This document shows, piece by piece, positions 62,945 through 64,000 of a stretch of 64,000 nt of DNA. The translations under genes and the position numbers were made by a program. The stretch is from an uncultured Coriobacteriaceae bacterium (lineage in GTDB: Bacteria; Actinomycetota; Coriobacteriia; Coriobacteriales; Atopobiaceae), in the NCBI GenBank assembly GCA_902793465.1, contig CADBDT010000003.1, forward strand, positions 26,109-90,108. The letters are read 5' to 3'. The notes below the pieces were generated by a model. That model was given only the letters and a program-made list of their open reading frames with translations. It ran no database searches and was not told the DNA's origin. Every line of letters begins with the position of its first letter. The first letter of the stretch is position 1.

Positions 62945-64000
62945 CTACTCGAACTCCACATCCGATATGGAAGTGTCGTTATATGTAGGCTTTCCTCCCT
63001 CTGGCTCGTAACGATACACATCGTCTATTCGCAGGGTAACAGAACTCGTAATAACGTCTTTTCCCAATTCGAGTCTTTCCCAGTGGTCGTACGAATCGGT
63101 TATGGCAAAGGGGCCAAAAACACCCTCGTCCGTAATAACCGAGATTTTGCTAGGCCGATTATTGCGGTAATACAGGCTCTCTTTGCTATTGACGCCGCCT
63201 TTTACCAAAACCGCCTTTAGACGCTGGGGCGTACTGGAGCTATACCGAACCCACTCTCCAATTCCAGGTCCATCAACGCCCTCCTGCCAACTCGAGTCGG
63301 GGTTGTTGTCCAAGGTCAGTTCTGGCTCATACGTATATCCAAAGGAGGGATCAAGTATGGAACTTGCCTCCACTGTTGTGAATACGGGTGGCCCAACAGG
63401 CTCATTCGAAGCCGCAGTACTGGTACCCTGTTTGCCTTTCTTTATTGTGTCGCGATACGCCTGGACCTTTGTCCTAGCCTCATCCAGCGAAGAAACCTGT
63501 ATACGTGCGCCAAGCTCAACAGCATCTTCGGGTGTAAGATCCGAAATCAGCACATCGGTAACTTCGTAGGGCGTGCTCGAATCGTCCTTAAAAATGGCAA
63601 CATTACCTTCGTAGGCTGCAAGATATGCCGTTGCTGCCGTGGAGCTCGTGGCAGTGGCATTGCTCCCGCCAGACGCAGGCGCGGCTCCTCCACCGCCGCC
63701 GCCAAGGGCAGATACAAGAACGAAGGCAATAACGGCAACGCCAACCACGCCGACAAGGACATAGGGCAGCCATCGTGAGGTAGTGCGTGACGGGGTCGCA
63801 GCGGCGGCCGCACCGAGCGAGGAACCCGCTACGGAGGCTGTTGCGGGTATGGCGCCTCCATGCAGCATGGCCTTGAACTCGTCGGCGGTCTGCGGGCGCT
63901 CGGCCGGGTCCTTCGCCAGCGCCGCCATGATCGCCGGGGCCACCGAGGGCGGAAGCGCGGACGCCGCCGGCTCGGGGAGCTCCGGCGCGGGCTCGTTGAC
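62945..64000 (-). CDS. Membrane Ser/Thr protein kinase, C-terminal part (5' end outside window)
   Basis: The frame is open to the end of the window, so the start of the gene is missing. The first visible residues ('APAIMAALAKDPAERPQTADE') are the end of a Hanks-type kinase C-lobe. A Ser/Ala-rich linker, one membrane helix ('WLPYVLVGVVGVAVIAF'), a Gly/Ala/Ser-rich stretch and an external beta-sandwich domain follow. The latter ('GIGEWVRYSSSTPQRLKAV', 'NRPSKISVITDEG', 'DHWERLELG') resembles a discoidin-like/NADase-type glycan-binding domain. Such kinases sense the wall or glycans and phosphorylate cytosolic targets. Confidence 0.85.
   Translation of the reverse strand, partial: VNEPAPELPEPAASALPPSVAPAIMAALAKDPAERPQTADEFKAMLHGGAIPATASVAGSSLGAAAAATPSRTTSRWLPYVLVGVVGVAVIAFVLVSALGGGGGGAAPASGGSNATATSSTAATAYLAAYEGNVAIFKDDSSTPYEVTDVLISDLTPEDAVELGARIQVSSLDEARTKVQAYRDTIKKGKQGTSTAASNEPVGPPVFTTVEASSILDPSFGYTYEPELTLDNNPDSSWQEGVDGPGIGEWVRYSSSTPQRLKAVLVKGGVNSKESLYYRNNRPSKISVITDEGVFGPFAITDSYDHWERLELGKDVITSSVTLRIDDVYRYEPEGGKPTYNDTSISDVEFE

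Noticed and set aside
62782..62988. A 68-residue protein between hisD and the kinase gene
   Set aside because: No ribosome binding site, no family likeness, and it runs into the opposite gene.

Overview
The window reads as the chromosome of a Gram-positive, moderately high-GC anaerobe, most probably an actinobacterium of the class Coriobacteriia (Olsenella/Atopobium-like). The support is the gene set (GGGtGRT/NifU-like pair, short-form HisG fused to HisZ, archaeal-type Pth2, TipAL-type MerR regulator), the purine-rich Shine-Dalgarno sites and a Gram-positive LexA-type operator before uvrA. This placement is inference; no rRNA or tRNA gene is present to fix it. I count about 53 protein genes plus two decayed gene fragments.

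Layout. 1-12.4 kb: end of an iron-sulphur aldo/keto reductase, peptidyl-tRNA hydrolase 2, a coupled lipase-glycerol kinase pair, a LytTR regulator, a zinc-ribbon membrane protein, an L,D-transpeptidase, an AAA ATPase and a MIF-like tautomerase. 12.4-19.6 kb: O-acetylhomoserine sulfhydrylase, SlyD-like FKBP, glutamate racemase, the GGGtGRT/scaffold pair, a YdcF-like protein and an MFS carrier. 19.8-25.3 kb: an esterase, a DUF3737 pair, a zinc-ribbon coiled-coil protein, a DJ-1/PfpI protein and a DMT exporter. 25.5-36.1 kb: a large SWIM-SNF2 helicase, the unit zinc-ribbon protein-coaE-lytic transglycosylase-uvrB, a DUF2974 hydrolase and a double zinc-ribbon protein. 36.2-40.1 kb: an accessory island with an AAA-ATPase/nuclease-fold gene, remnants of a reverse transcriptase and of a transposase, and repeats. 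40.1-48.1 kb: amt-glnK, a TipAL-like regulator, two coupled flavoproteins, a CDF metal exporter and an Mrp-type ATPase. 48.2-56.5 kb: uvrA with a LexA box, and the complete branched-chain amino acid ABC operon livJHMGF. 56.5-64 kb: a 30-residue-repeat protein, YbaK, a long charged-helix protein, hisZG-hisD and the end of a membrane Ser/Thr kinase.

The most striking non-coding content is a dense population of palindromic intergenic repeats. Family A (GGGGAGTACCCC core, often dimers joined at GGTACC), family B (GGGACAGTCCC core) and family C (GGGGATACTCCCC core) sit at gene ends, where many could terminate transcription. A MITE-like element with long inverted ends occurs three times. Most unusual are three arrays (20.8, 38.7 and 57.7 kb) of a unit about 73 nt long. 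Each unit holds one short sequence in both orientations, so every array can fold as a chain of alternating small hairpins. I know of no named family that matches it.

Functionally the window mixes wall metabolism (murI, L,D-transpeptidase, lytic transglycosylase), amino acid supply (liv, his, metY, amt/glnK), DNA repair (uvrA, uvrB, SNF2) and iron-sulphur/redox genes.
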